A model generated the notes under the pieces. The model was given only the letters and a program-made list of their open reading frames with translations. It made no database searches and was not told the origin of the DNA. DNA of 64,000 nt from Chitinophaga costaii. GTDB taxonomy: Bacteria > Bacteroidota > Bacteroidia > Chitinophagales > Chitinophagaceae. A program made the translations under genes and the position numbers. Shown here piece by piece: positions 26,834-36,555 of the stretch (positions are counted from its first letter, which is position 1; each line of letters opens with the position of its first letter). The stretch covers positions 62,001-126,000 of the forward strand of contig NZ_FMAR01000007.1 in assembly GCF_900094705.1 (NCBI RefSeq), in the 5' to 3' direction.

Positions 26834-29668
26834 TCACTGATCTCCATAAAACTGTCGCGTCCTGTTTACCCGCAGATCGCGCAGGATGCCCGCTTTCGGG
26901 TTAATCGTCACACTAAAGGAACGGTAAAAGCCATAAGGAATAACGTTGATCGACATTTGCCAGCAGTGCAGGTCGCGGGAAATGTAAAGGTTGGAATAAC
27001 CGATCTGCATTTTCACAAAATCAAAGGTACTCTGCGCACCCAGCTTCCATTTCGGGGTAAGACTGAAATCCCCGTTTACCGTAAAGCCCTGGTTAAAGGT
27101 GGTTACAGAACGCCCGGAATCGATGTTGATCGCCTTAGAATAAGATAAACTATAAGACAAATCTACCTTCCAGGGAATATCAAAATCTACATACTCCCCC
27201 GGGTTGGTGCGTATCATCTGTGCCTGCCGTTGCTGCGCCAGCATAGCCGCATCTGTATTTTGCTGCTCGGCCAGGTCCTGCAACTCCTTGTCTTTGGCCT
27301 TGGCATTTTTTGACTGCGATTGCAGGGAAGTACTCATGGCAATAGAAGCATTGGTGAGGTGCCCCAGGCTAATCTTACCATCCTGCCATACGTAACGGTC
27401 TACACGGGTACCCCTGCGGTCGTAGGTGTAGGGGTCCAGTGTTCCGGAGGCGGTGATGTTTAGTTTATCAAATAAGTTGGTACGTGCATAGAGGCTGAAG
27501 GTAGACAGCTTAAAGGAATCTGCCAGCAAGTTATAAGACCCATTGATCCCGAAACCATCCAGCAACTTAATCTTTTTCTCATGATTGGCCGACGTATCTT
27601 TTTTGGAGAACACTTTCATCTCCAGGTTATTATCTATCCCGAAGTTAATGCTACCCGAAGTACCCGATGAGGGGGCACCAATGTTAGACCCATCAAAATA
27701 AGACACCCGCTGCACCGCTGCTGACGCCGTATCGTAGCGCAGGTTATAGAAGTATTTCCCATTCAGGTCTGGCCGGTAGGAAATACCGATCGTGGGCCGT
27801 ATTACGTGGCGGATGGCGCGTATCTTGGAATTTTTGTTAAACACGTACATGCCATACATGGCCGTGGTGAGCGAAAGGCTGGTGCTGATATCGCGGGAGG
27901 AGAAAAAGCCATCTTTATACAGCGTATCCACCTTACCCCGGTAGCCACGGCCATGGTTGTATTCGTTCGGGTTCCAGGTACGGACTATTTCCTTGGTATA
28001 CCAGCGCTCCGAGTAGCTGATACCGGGCGACAGGGTAAACCCTTTCATCACCGGCACCGACAGGCTAATGGGTACCTGGTGCTGGAAACCAGTTTGCAAG
28101 GCGTCCCACATGGGCTGCTTACCAAACAAGGAGTCCTTGAAGGCCACACTGTTTTGCAGGTTGCCTGAATAGCCCACCCCTATTTTATAATACCATTTAG
28201 GCGTACCAACCACTTCTTTCGGCTGGAAAGGATAAATGGTGTTTACCGTAAAAGCGGCATTGGGGAAAGAAATGGTTACATCGTGGGTTTGCAGGTTTTG
28301 CGAATGGTTCAGGCCCAGCGACAGGTTAAAAGGCTTGCCCTGCCAGCTTTTGGAAAAGTTGATGGAAGACCCGATATTATTATTTACACGCGTATTATAG
28401 TCTGTTACGTTATAAAGGTTATACGTAGAGGAGGCAAAGTTTACGCTCGCACCAAAGTTGGTGCCGGGGTGGGCCTTGCTGTCCATCGTGTGGTTCCAGG
28501 TTACGTGAAAGTCGTGCGTGGAGGTGAAGTCTTGCTTTACCTGCGGATCGCCGTAGCGGGTGTTAGAAAAGCTCAGGTTCAGTCCACCGCTATAGTGGTA
28601 ACGCTTCCGGTACGTGGGGCTGGCGGTAATGGCCCAACTCCCGTACGAGAAAATACTGGCGCGCAGCGTGAGGTCAAAGTTGTCGCCCAGGCCAATGTAG
28701 TAACCACCATTCTCCAGGCCCAACCCTTTTTGCTGGGTGGTCGTGTACTGCGGCGGCAACAGGCCGGAACGCTGTCCCTGCGACAACGGGAAAATGGCAA
28801 ACGGAATGTAGATGGGCGTGGGAATGCCCATAATCTCCAGGTTTGCCGGACCGGAGATCACCAGTTTGTTAGGGATCACCTTAATCTTGCGGGCGCGGAA
28901 AGCAAAGTGCGGCGTATCCAGGTTACAGGTAGTATAGCCATTTTTGAAACCAAAGATGGTATTGTCCGGCGCTTTCTTGGTTTCATAACTTTGAATGAAA
29001 CCTTCGCCATACTGCGACCGGGTGTTAAAGATCAGCGCCTTTTGGGAGCTAATGTTATACAGTAGCGTATCGGAATTAAAGGTTTGTCCGGCATTCACCA
29101 TCACCGGGCGGCCTACAAGCTTGCCCGCAGTGTCCTTGGAGGGCATGGCGTGCATGATGCCAGTACCCTGGGCATAATCCATTTTTTCGGCGGTGAGGTC
29201 TACGTCCTTATATTTAGTATTGGCATTGCCATATAGGAAAAACTTTTTATCCGGTACAATCAGTACAATGGAGTCGCGCGCCTTGTAGGCCACGGGCGCA
29301 TCCAGGCTATCCTTGGAAAGCTTTACATGAATGGTGTCCTTATTTTTAAGACTGTCTTCCGTTATGAAGCCGGCAGGTATGGAGTCTATGCCGGCAGTAT
29401 CATTGGGTGCGGGGTGGGCGGTATCCTTCGGTAAAGGAGGAAGCGTATCTTTGCCGTGCAGTGTATCTTTAATGGGTTTGGCTTTTACCGGCTTACGTAC
29501 AGGCTTTGTAGTGTCAGCGGCAAAATAACCGCTAACCGGGGGGGAACGATGGAACACCGGGTGACCCATCGTATCCATTATAAAAGGAAATACGAGAATT
29601 ATACCTGCAATTAGCAGGTAGAGCGACCGGAAAAACTTTTTATAGTTATTTTTGTATCGAGCGTGCAT
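26834..29668 (-). CDS. lptD: LptD-like LPS assembly outer-membrane protein
   Basis: 944 aa. Places lipopolysaccharide in the outer leaflet of the outer membrane. N-terminal TM/signal segment (LYLLIAGIILVFPFIMD), a Pro/Lys/Asp-rich linker (about 50-115), an OstA/jelly-roll region (about 135-290: FFLYGNANTKYKDVDLTAEKMDY, KVIPNKLVISGPANLEIMGIP), then a long beta-barrel rich in alternating aromatic strands. The family is 'putative LPS assembly protein LptD' of Bacteroidota, which differs from the Cys-linked E. coli form. Divergent from the amidase-MCE-OstA operon, so outer-membrane assembly genes flank a shared 180-nt promoter region. Confidence 0.9.
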   Translation of the reverse strand: MHARYKNNYKKFFRSLYLLIAGIILVFPFIMDTMGHPVFHRSPPVSGYFAADTTKPVRKPVKAKPIKDTLHGKDTLPPLPKDTAHPAPNDTAGIDSIPAGFITEDSLKNKDTIHVKLSKDSLDAPVAYKARDSIVLIVPDKKFFLYGNANTKYKDVDLTAEKMDYAQGTGIMHAMPSKDTAGKLVGRPVMVNAGQTFNSDTLLYNISSQKALIFNTRSQYGEGFIQSYETKKAPDNTIFGFKNGYTTCNLDTPHFAFRARKIKVIPNKLVISGPANLEIMGIPTPIYIPFAIFPLSQGQRSGLLPPQYTTTQQKGLGLENGGYYIGLGDNFDLTLRASIFSYGSWAITASPTYRKRYHYSGGLNLSFSNTRYGDPQVKQDFTSTHDFHVTWNHTMDSKAHPGTNFGASVNFASSTYNLYNVTDYNTRVNNNIGSSINFSKSWQGKPFNLSLGLNHSQNLQTHDVTISFPNAAFTVNTIYPFQPKEVVGTPKWYYKIGVGYSGNLQNSVAFKDSLFGKQPMWDALQTGFQHQVPISLSVPVMKGFTLSPGISYSERWYTKEIVRTWNPNEYNHGRGYRGKVDTLYKDGFFSSRDISTSLSLTTAMYGMYVFNKNSKIRAIRHVIRPTIGISYRPDLNGKYFYNLRYDTASAAVQRVSYFDGSNIGAPSSGTSGSINFGIDNNLEMKVFSKKDTSANHEKKIKLLDGFGINGSYNLLADSFKLSTFSLYARTNLFDKLNITASGTLDPYTYDRRGTRVDRYVWQDGKISLGHLTNASIAMSTSLQSQSKNAKAKDKELQDLAEQQNTDAAMLAQQRQAQMIRTNPGEYVDFDIPWKVDLSYSLSYSKAINIDSGRSVTTFNQGFTVNGDFSLTPKWKLGAQSTFDFVKMQIGYSNLYISRDLHCWQMSINVIPYGFYRSFSVTINPKAGILRDLRVNRTRQFYGDQ

Positions 29669-29850
29669 GTGTTAGAGCGGGCACAAACCTACATGTTTTT
29701 AAACAAATTAATAACAACGCCCTGTTAAAATGCAGGTAACCTGCACTGGAAATACGGACGTTATCCTGCATAAGCGATATTTACCATACTAACTGAAAAA
29801 TAAGTCATTTATTTTTACCTAATGACAAAAGGTACCCATTAAAAAACGAG

Positions 29851-31386
29851 ATGAGAAGCATGCGCCGTAAACGATTTTGGATCTTTACCCTGGGCACCGT
29901 CCTGGTTAGCTCCCTCTTTATTTTTGCCACTACGGGCCGTAAAAAGCCCTACCGGCACGACAAGCCCATTCACACCATTGTAATTGATGCGGGCCATGGA
30001 GGCGAAGACGCGGGAGCCAGGGGAAGCTATTCTACCGAAAAACAGATCACACTGGCCGTAGCACTGAAGCTGGGCAAAATGATAGAAGATAACATGCCAG
30101 ATGTAAAAGTGGTGTACACCCGCACCACCGACCGCTACGACGATGTACACCGCAAAGCAGAAATTGCCAATGATGCACATGGCGACCTGTTTGTCTCTAT
30201 CCACTGCAATTCCACCGTTAAAGTCCGCAAAACCGTCGGTTATAAAACCGTGACCCGTAAAAAAGGCAAACGTAAGATTGCTACCAAGGTACCCATATAC
30301 GCCTACTATCCCAGTGAGGCCAAAGGCACCGAAACCTATGTATGGGCCACGAGTAAGAACAATGCCAAACTGGAATCGCTGAAACAACACAGTAGCTCCG
30401 TAATTGTGCTGGACGACGATTCTTCCCGCGCTAATATGGACCCCACGGATCCGGCTACCTATATTATGCTCAATACGCTGCGCAATGCCTACTTCGATCA
30501 AAGCCTGCGCCTGTCCAGCATTATTGAGGATGAATTTACCAAAACCGGCCGCCTGAGCCGGGGCGCCCGCCAGCGGAATGAAAAAGGCATTTGGGTATTA
30601 TCCGGCACGGCCATGCCCAGCGTACTGGTGGAAGTGGGTTTTATTAGCAATCCCGAAGAAGAAGACTTCCTCAATTCCCAGGAAGGGCAGATGGCTACTG
30701 CCACCTCCATATATAATGCTATACAGCGGTATAAGGAAGAACTGGAACGTTTTGGTGCACCCACGTCTAACGACCTGCCCACGCCTACCACCCGCAATAA
30801 AAAACATGCCCCCGTAAAAGACAAGACCCTGCTGGCGGCCGCTACTGCCAAACGTACGCCTGCCAGCCGGCCTTCCTCCCTCCGCAATAAAATGGAGGCT
30901 AACCTCCATTCCCGGAAAGCCAGCAACAACGCCAGCAGGAAGCCTGCAAAAAGCGACCTGGCTGCCAGCAAGGCCCATAGCCGCAATGATATAGCGGCCG
31001 TTCCCCGTGGCAAGCAAGGCAAAGAACGAATGGCCTCCGCCCGGCCAGGCAAAAAAGGGCCACCTACGCCATCTTCCAGGGATAAGTTACGGCAACGGGA
31101 ACACGAAAACATTAAAAACGCCCTGGCTGCCACCGGCAGTTATAAAGTGCAGGTTATGTCCTGCCCAACGTCCTATCCCCCCCACGCCAAAGTATTCGCC
31201 AAACTGAAAGCCACTATCGTAAAAGAAACTATCGCTGCCGGCCGAAAAAAAATATACAAATATTATTGCGTAAACTACAAGACCTTCGCCCAGGCAAACG
31301 CTGCACTCCACAACGCCAAAAAACTCGGTTTCAAAGACGCCTTCATCCTAGACCGCAACGGTAGCCGCCTCGAAGCCCGGCTCTAG
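29851..31386 (+). CDS. amiC: N-acetylmuramoyl-L-alanine amidase with C-terminal SPOR-like domain
   Basis: 511 aa Amidase_3 enzyme that cuts the peptide from murein, probably at division. N-terminal TM anchor (RFWIFTLGTVLVSSLFIFATT). Zinc ligands H49 (IDAGHGGEDAG), E63 and H118 (SIHCNS); catalytic E261 (VEVGFISNPEE). Between 140 and 215 is an insert that may act as a regulatory helix. A long Lys/Ala/Ser-rich low-complexity linker (about 300-425) precedes a C-terminal SPOR-like fold (YKVQVMSCPT ... YKYYCVNYKTFAQANAAL), which would recruit it to septal peptidoglycan. An alternative start is the ATG three codons later. First gene of an envelope cluster. Confidence 0.93.
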   Translation: MRSMRRKRFWIFTLGTVLVSSLFIFATTGRKKPYRHDKPIHTIVIDAGHGGEDAGARGSYSTEKQITLAVALKLGKMIEDNMPDVKVVYTRTTDRYDDVHRKAEIANDAHGDLFVSIHCNSTVKVRKTVGYKTVTRKKGKRKIATKVPIYAYYPSEAKGTETYVWATSKNNAKLESLKQHSSSVIVLDDDSSRANMDPTDPATYIMLNTLRNAYFDQSLRLSSIIEDEFTKTGRLSRGARQRNEKGIWVLSGTAMPSVLVEVGFISNPEEEDFLNSQEGQMATATSIYNAIQRYKEELERFGAPTSNDLPTPTTRNKKHAPVKDKTLLAAATAKRTPASRPSSLRNKMEANLHSRKASNNASRKPAKSDLAASKAHSRNDIAAVPRGKQGKERMASARPGKKGPPTPSSRDKLRQREHENIKNALAATGSYKVQVMSCPTSYPPHAKVFAKLKATIVKETIAAGRKKIYKYYCVNYKTFAQANAALHNAKKLGFKDAFILDRNGSRLEARL

Positions 31387-31488
31387 TCCCCCCTTTCCCT
31401 TTTTAGCCCTTCCCACAAAGAATTACCACCCTACCACGCCCCGCACCCTCTTTTTGCATATTTTTGCAACGAACGTATTCGTATTGCA

Positions 31489-32481
31489 ATGCTCAAGATT
31501 TCTAATGAAACAAAGGTTGGCATTATAGCAACTGTAGCCATCGTCATGCTGGTGGTGGGCTTTAACCTGCTAAAAGGCAAGAACATTTTTTCCCGCTCCT
31601 TCACCATTTACGCCAAGTATAACCAGGTAAACGGCTTGCAGCCCTCTAATGCGGTGCAGGTAAACGGCCTTACTATAGGCAACGTAAGCAGTCTGGAACT
31701 CATGGATAAGAACGCCGGCCAGATACTGGTGGCCATCCGCATTACCAAGCAATTAAATATTCCGAAGAATACCATAGCCCGCATCAGCAGTGACCTGCTG
31801 GGCACCAAATCTGTAACCCTCGTTTTCGGCGATGCGCAGCAATACCTCCAGGATAAAGATACCATCAACTCCGCCCTGGACGGCTCCATCACCGACGCGC
31901 TGAAAGCCCAGCTAGACCCGCTCGTGAGCAAAGTGAAAGGTACGCTCACTGAAGTAGATTCTGTGTTGCAAACGGTAAACACCATCTTCGATGTTTCCAC
32001 CCAAACAAACCTGAAAGAAGCCGTGGGACACCTGAACCACACCATGCACAACCTGTCTAACGCTTCCGGCTCCATAGACCAGATGCTGGACCCGCAGCAT
32101 GGCAACATCAAAGCTACTTTTGATAACTTTGCCGCCATCAGCGGTAACCTGCGCAATAACAATGATAAGATTACTGCCATCCTTGCCAATGCCCAGAAAA
32201 CAACGGATGCACTGGCCAATGGCCAGCTCGATAAAACCTTGCAGGACCTGCAAACCAGCATGAACAACCTGAAAGCCATCATCGCCAATATCAACAGCAG
32301 CAACGGCACCGTAGGCCTGCTGCTCAATGATAAACAGGTGTACAACAATCTCCAGGCCACCACTAGCAATCTTAATAAACTGCTGGAGGACCTGCGGTAT
32401 AATCCGAAACGCTACGTGCATTTCTCTTTATTCGGTAAAAAAGAAAAAATGAGGCCCATTCCTTCCGACTCGGCCAAATGA
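31489..32481 (+). CDS. mlaD: MlaD/MCE-domain lipid-transport protein
   Basis: 330 aa. MCE proteins form hexameric tubes that carry phospholipids between inner and outer membranes. One N-terminal TM helix (VGIIATVAIVMLVVGFNLL), the MCE domain (about 38-115: FTIYAKYNQVNGLQPSNAVQVNGLTIG), then a long helical region (150-300) with coiled-coil pattern (LNHTMHNLSNASGSIDQML). A TATTTTTG -7 box lies at 31459-31466, so it may have its own promoter. No MlaE permease or MlaF ATPase is adjacent. The stop overlaps the next gene (ATGA). Confidence 0.93.
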   Translation: MLKISNETKVGIIATVAIVMLVVGFNLLKGKNIFSRSFTIYAKYNQVNGLQPSNAVQVNGLTIGNVSSLELMDKNAGQILVAIRITKQLNIPKNTIARISSDLLGTKSVTLVFGDAQQYLQDKDTINSALDGSITDALKAQLDPLVSKVKGTLTEVDSVLQTVNTIFDVSTQTNLKEAVGHLNHTMHNLSNASGSIDQMLDPQHGNIKATFDNFAAISGNLRNNNDKITAILANAQKTTDALANGQLDKTLQDLQTSMNNLKAIIANINSSNGTVGLLLNDKQVYNNLQATTSNLNKLLEDLRYNPKRYVHFSLFGKKEKMRPIPSDSAK

Positions 32482-34703
32482 TCCTTCAAATGAAATTATT
32501 CCGATACGGCCTGCTGCTGCTCGCTGCCATCCTGGCCATGCCTGTTGTCTTTGCCCAGGTAAAGAAAACACCCGCGCCCGCCGCCAAATCTGCCGTGAAG
32601 CCGCCCGCGCCCGTGAAGATCCAACCCGTGGTACAGCCTACCCTGCCCACTCCCAAAAAAGATACGACCTCCGGCACCATCATCCGCCTGCTGAAAGCCG
32701 GCGCACTCTATAGCACGACCCACGATACCATACAACTTACCAAATTCATTACCGACGTGGCTTTCCAGCAGGGCAATGCTGTACTTTCTTGCGACAGCGC
32801 TTTCCTGGATCGCAAAACCAATATCGTGGATGCCTACGGTCATGTACACATTAACCAGGCCGATAGCGTTAATATTTATGGCGACTACCTGCACTACGAG
32901 GGCTTCACCCGGCAAGCCACCCTGCACGATAATGCCCGCCTCACCGACGGCAAAGTAACCATCACCGGGCCGGAACTGCATTACGATATGAATGCCCGCA
33001 TCGGCACGTATGAGAAAGGCGGAAAACTGGTCAATGGCCAAAGCGTACTGACCTCCCGCCTGGGCTACTATTATGCCGATACGAAGGATACTTATTTTAA
33101 ACAAGACGTTTTGCTGGTAGATCCGCAGTACACCATCAGCACCGATACTTTACTGTATAATACAGATACCAAGGTGGCTACCTTTATGGCACCCACCACC
33201 ATCAACGATGGCAAAACCATCATGTACACCACCTCCGGTTTTTACGATACCAACACCGGCGCCGGCACCTTCGGCAATCGCCCTATTATTGAAGATAGTA
33301 CCGGCACCATACAGGCCAACGATATCCGCATGGATAAGCTGAATGGCATGGCCTTCGCCGATGGAAACGTGGTGTATCACGATACCATTAATAAAATATC
33401 GCTGCTCTCTAATCATGCAGAAGTAAACCAGTTCCGGAAAACGGTATTGGCCACCCAGAAGCCCGTGATGATACTGGAGAAAGATGGCGATACCTTGCTC
33501 ATGGCCTCCGACACGCTGTTTTCCGGCGTAATTACCCGGCAGGAAATAAGGGCACTGAATCGCCGCCGTGATAGCCTGGCCCGTGAAGAGATCAAGGCAG
33601 ATTCTATCCGCAAACAAAACCGAATTACCCGTAAAGCCCGGCTAGACGCGCCCAAACACCTGGTGGCCACCGATAGCCTGCTGAGCAAGGAAGATGAAGA
33701 CGAGGAAGCCATTCCAAAACTGCCCCCCCTGCCACCCGCAGCAGACAGTGTAGCCCACATCAGTACCGACAGCATGGCCCGCCTGCGAAAAGGAGTAGAC
33801 ACCCTCAAAAAGCAATTGCCCACTAACGTTACCGCCATCATAGACAGTGCGAAAACAAGGGTGAAGCAGTTCCCCGTTACCGTGCCATTGCCCGGCGATA
33901 CCACCCATAAAAACGCCTTCCAGCGCCTGGCCAACGCCGCCGTACCCACCGATAGCCTGGAGATCAGCCTCGGAAAACAAAAGGATTCCCTGCTGGTACG
34001 CAATGGCAACGATACCCTGCTGAACAAGGCCCTGCCTTCGCCTAAAAAAGATTCAACTGTAAAAGACAGCGCCATACAAATAGCCATGGTCACCCCGCCA
34101 CCAGACACTGCGTACACGGCAGAAGACACCACCGAGCAGCGCTACGTACTGGCCTACCACCACGTAAAAATATATTCCGATTCCTTGCAAGGGGTGTCAG
34201 ACAGTGCTTACTACTCCACCATCGACTCTACCTTCCGCATGTACAGACAGCCCCTTCTCTGGGCCAATATTAATACACAAATGAGCGGAGATACAATTTA
34301 TCTCTTCACCAAAAACCAGCATGCAGATAAGATCCTGCTCAACACCAATGGCCTGATCGTAAATGAAACCAGCCCCACCCTGTACAACCAGATAAAAGGC
34401 AATATGATCACCGGTTATTTCCTGAATAATAAACTGGACTGGATGCATGTAGACGGTAACGCCGAAAGCATCTACTATATCCAGGACTCCGATAGCGCCT
34501 ACCTGAGTGTTAACAAGGCTCTGGCAGCCATCATCAACATTTATTTTATCGACAACCAGCTCTATAAAGTAAACCTGGTGAAAGATCCTGAAGGTGTGAT
34601 GTACCCCTTCACCCAACGTCCCCGCGACAAAATGCTGCTGCCCAACTTCCATTGGGAACCGGCACGCCAGCCCAAATCTAAATACGAATTGCTCGGTAAC
34701 TAA
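32478..34703 (+). CDS. OstA-like (LptA-type) periplasmic protein
   Basis: 741 aa. The start overlaps the MlaD stop (ATGA), indicating coupling; an in-frame ATG at 32490 (MKLFRYGLLLLAAILAMPVVFAQ) gives an equally good signal peptide. A Pro/Lys/Ala linker (about 27-60) is followed by an OstA_2-type beta-jelly-roll array (about 75-340: GNAVLSCDSAFLDRKTNIVDAYGHVHI, NIYGDYLHYEGFT). A charged middle (about 350-560) follows, then a second OstA-like region (about 565-720). The fold matches LptA, which bridges LPS to LptD, encoded 3 kb away. It therefore likely works in LPS transport. Confidence 0.85.
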   Translation: MILQMKLFRYGLLLLAAILAMPVVFAQVKKTPAPAAKSAVKPPAPVKIQPVVQPTLPTPKKDTTSGTIIRLLKAGALYSTTHDTIQLTKFITDVAFQQGNAVLSCDSAFLDRKTNIVDAYGHVHINQADSVNIYGDYLHYEGFTRQATLHDNARLTDGKVTITGPELHYDMNARIGTYEKGGKLVNGQSVLTSRLGYYYADTKDTYFKQDVLLVDPQYTISTDTLLYNTDTKVATFMAPTTINDGKTIMYTTSGFYDTNTGAGTFGNRPIIEDSTGTIQANDIRMDKLNGMAFADGNVVYHDTINKISLLSNHAEVNQFRKTVLATQKPVMILEKDGDTLLMASDTLFSGVITRQEIRALNRRRDSLAREEIKADSIRKQNRITRKARLDAPKHLVATDSLLSKEDEDEEAIPKLPPLPPAADSVAHISTDSMARLRKGVDTLKKQLPTNVTAIIDSAKTRVKQFPVTVPLPGDTTHKNAFQRLANAAVPTDSLEISLGKQKDSLLVRNGNDTLLNKALPSPKKDSTVKDSAIQIAMVTPPPDTAYTAEDTTEQRYVLAYHHVKIYSDSLQGVSDSAYYSTIDSTFRMYRQPLLWANINTQMSGDTIYLFTKNQHADKILLNTNGLIVNETSPTLYNQIKGNMITGYFLNNKLDWMHVDGNAESIYYIQDSDSAYLSVNKALAAIINIYFIDNQLYKVNLVKDPEGVMYPFTQRPRDKMLLPNFHWEPARQPKSKYELLGN

Positions 34704-34748
34704 AACCAGCGGGGAGTACCAGTACCCGGTTTATAATAATTGATAAAA

Positions 34749-35894
34749 ATGTCTGTACTACCTACTGCCCGATCCTGGTTTAACACCTTGCTGCACGATA
34801 GCCGTTCCATGGGCATTCTGCTCATATGCTGCACGGCAATATCCCTGCTGTTGGCCAATGGCCCGCTACAGGCACCCTGGCTGCAAGCCTGGCACCTGGC
34901 CTCGCCGGCACCTTCCTTTTTACACCTGCCCCCTACTGCTTTACACTGGATCAATGACGGCCTGATGGCCCTGTTTTTCCTGCTGGCCGGTTTAGAGATC
35001 AAACGGGAATTGAGGGCCGGCGCATTAGCTACCGCACAGCGGGCGTTGCTCCCGGCACTGGCTGCACTGGGGGGCATGATATGCCCTGCCTTATTATTCC
35101 TCGCCGTAAATGCCGGCGGAGCCCTACGGCATGGCTGGGCCATTCCCATAGCCACAGACATTGCCTTTTCTTTAGGCATTTTATCACTGGTCGGCAAGCG
35201 CGTACCCCCGTCCGTAAAAATCCTGCTCACCGCCCTGGCCATCATAGACGACCTGGGTGCCATTTTAACAATTGCCATCTTTTATACAGATAGCCTGCAT
35301 TGGATGTATGTGTGGAGTGCTGGTGGCTGCCTGCTGGTGCTATTCCTGATGAACAGCTACCACGTACAGCGCTTCAGATGGTACGTGCTGCCCGGCCTGA
35401 TTTTGTGGTATTGCATGTTCAACTCCGGCATACATGCCACCGTGGCCGGTGTGCTGCTGGCATTTTTTGTGCCGCTGCCCACCATCTCCGCATTGGAGCA
35501 TAAGCTGCACGTACCCGTGAATTTTATGATCATGCCCTTATTTGCCCTGGCCAATACGGCTATCTTGTTCCCCCATCCTATATTACCTGCCATCATGCAT
35601 CCGCTGAGTGCTGCGGTAATAGCAGGCCTGGTAATCGGTAAACCTTTGGGCATTTTCTGTTGCTCCTGGCTGGGCGTGCAAGCAAAGTTATTGGCCCTAC
35701 CGGCAGATTTGGGCTGGAAACACCTGCTGGGTATGGGAATTATGGCGGGCATTGGTTTCACTATGTCTATCTTCCTGTCCACGCTGGCCTTTGCAGATAC
35801 CCACGGGCAGGATATTGCCAAAATAGGCGTAATGGCTGCATCTTTACTGGCAGGAATAACCGGAATTTTATATTTTACTTTCCTGAAAAAATAA
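34749..35894 (+). CDS. nhaA: Na+/H+ antiporter NhaA
   Basis: 381 aa with about 11-12 TM helices. Exports Na+ in exchange for protons at alkaline pH. Signatures are the DGLMALFFLLAGLEIKRE segment, the unwound helix region AIPIATDIAFSLGIL (the TD-A pair carries the ion-binding Asp), and IIDDLGAILTIAIFY with the second Asp pair. The ATG at 34749 was preferred over a TTG three codons upstream. Single gene, after the OstA-like gene. Confidence 0.95.
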   Translation: MSVLPTARSWFNTLLHDSRSMGILLICCTAISLLLANGPLQAPWLQAWHLASPAPSFLHLPPTALHWINDGLMALFFLLAGLEIKRELRAGALATAQRALLPALAALGGMICPALLFLAVNAGGALRHGWAIPIATDIAFSLGILSLVGKRVPPSVKILLTALAIIDDLGAILTIAIFYTDSLHWMYVWSAGGCLLVLFLMNSYHVQRFRWYVLPGLILWYCMFNSGIHATVAGVLLAFFVPLPTISALEHKLHVPVNFMIMPLFALANTAILFPHPILPAIMHPLSAAVIAGLVIGKPLGIFCCSWLGVQAKLLALPADLGWKHLLGMGIMAGIGFTMSIFLSTLAFADTHGQDIAKIGVMAASLLAGITGILYFTFLKK

Positions 35895-36042
35895 AGCTAT
35901 TCAGTGCTATGTCATCAACCATACTAAGCAGCTCCATTAGAACGTTTTAGCGACGGCGTACTGTATGTTCAACCATTTATTCACCACCTTGCAATGCCCT
36001 GTGATGGGGGCTTGGCATTGTTCTTGCAAATTGGCTCCGTTC

Positions 36043-36507
36043 ATGAAAAAACAACTCTTTTGTGTACTTATCGTAATGGGTGCTGCCCGGTGTGCAACGG
36101 CGCAGTCTACGGGCCAGGTGCAGGTAGGCGGCAGACTAGGTCTGCCCTTGGGCGTTACCGGCCGTTACTGGTTCACGGAGCATTCCGGCGGCGAGGGTAT
36201 ACTGGGTATTTACAATCGTACCGTATCGCTTACTGCTTTGTACGAATATCACTTCGACCTTTCCGCACTCACCGTCAATGGCTTTGGATGGTACCTCGGC
36301 GGCGGCGCACATGCAGGTGGACGCGAGATACATTCCAAAGCGCAATTTATCGGCGGACTGGATGCCATAGCCGGAGCCGATTATAATTTCGAAGCAATGC
36401 CGTTAAACCTAAGCCTGGACTGGAAACCAGCCGTTCACTTTCAACACTCCGCCGAACTGGCACAGTTTGCCATATCTGTACGTTACACTTTTGGATACAA
36501 CAATTAA
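36043..36507 (+). CDS. Small outer-membrane beta-barrel protein, paralogue 1
   Basis: 154 aa with signal peptide (MKKQLFCVLIVMGAARCATAQ); the in-frame ATG at 35965 would precede it and is unlikely. The mature part has alternating strands typical of 8-strand barrels (VQVGGRLGLPLGVTGRYWF, SLTALYEYHFD, GWYLGGGAHAGG) and ends in a terminal strand VRYTFGYNN. Similar in layout to the next gene (EYHFDLSAL/EYNLKVFQD, DAIAGADYNF/DGIIGVSYTF), so a tandem duplicate. No known ligand. Confidence 0.75.
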   Translation: MKKQLFCVLIVMGAARCATAQSTGQVQVGGRLGLPLGVTGRYWFTEHSGGEGILGIYNRTVSLTALYEYHFDLSALTVNGFGWYLGGGAHAGGREIHSKAQFIGGLDAIAGADYNFEAMPLNLSLDWKPAVHFQHSAELAQFAISVRYTFGYNN

Positions 36508-36555
36508 ACCTTTATTACCACACAACAACGCTTATTACTAAATCAGCAAAACCAT

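Noticed and set aside
28283..29065. 260-codon frame antisense to lptD
   Set aside because: Entirely within lptD, whose frame is complete and recognisable; low-complexity Val/Gly/Arg composition is typical of a shadow.
29839..31133. Two long frames antisense to the amidase
   Set aside because: The plus-strand amidase has intact catalytic motifs over the same bases; the antisense products have no recognisable features.
31459..31494. TTGCAACGAA...TTGCAA partial palindrome over the mlaD start
   Set aside because: The arms are offset by two bases and it overlaps the start codon; too weak to call an operator.
33413..34132. 239-codon frame antisense to the OstA-like gene
   Set aside because: Ser/Arg/Leu-rich shadow; the sense frame carries the OstA-like repeats.
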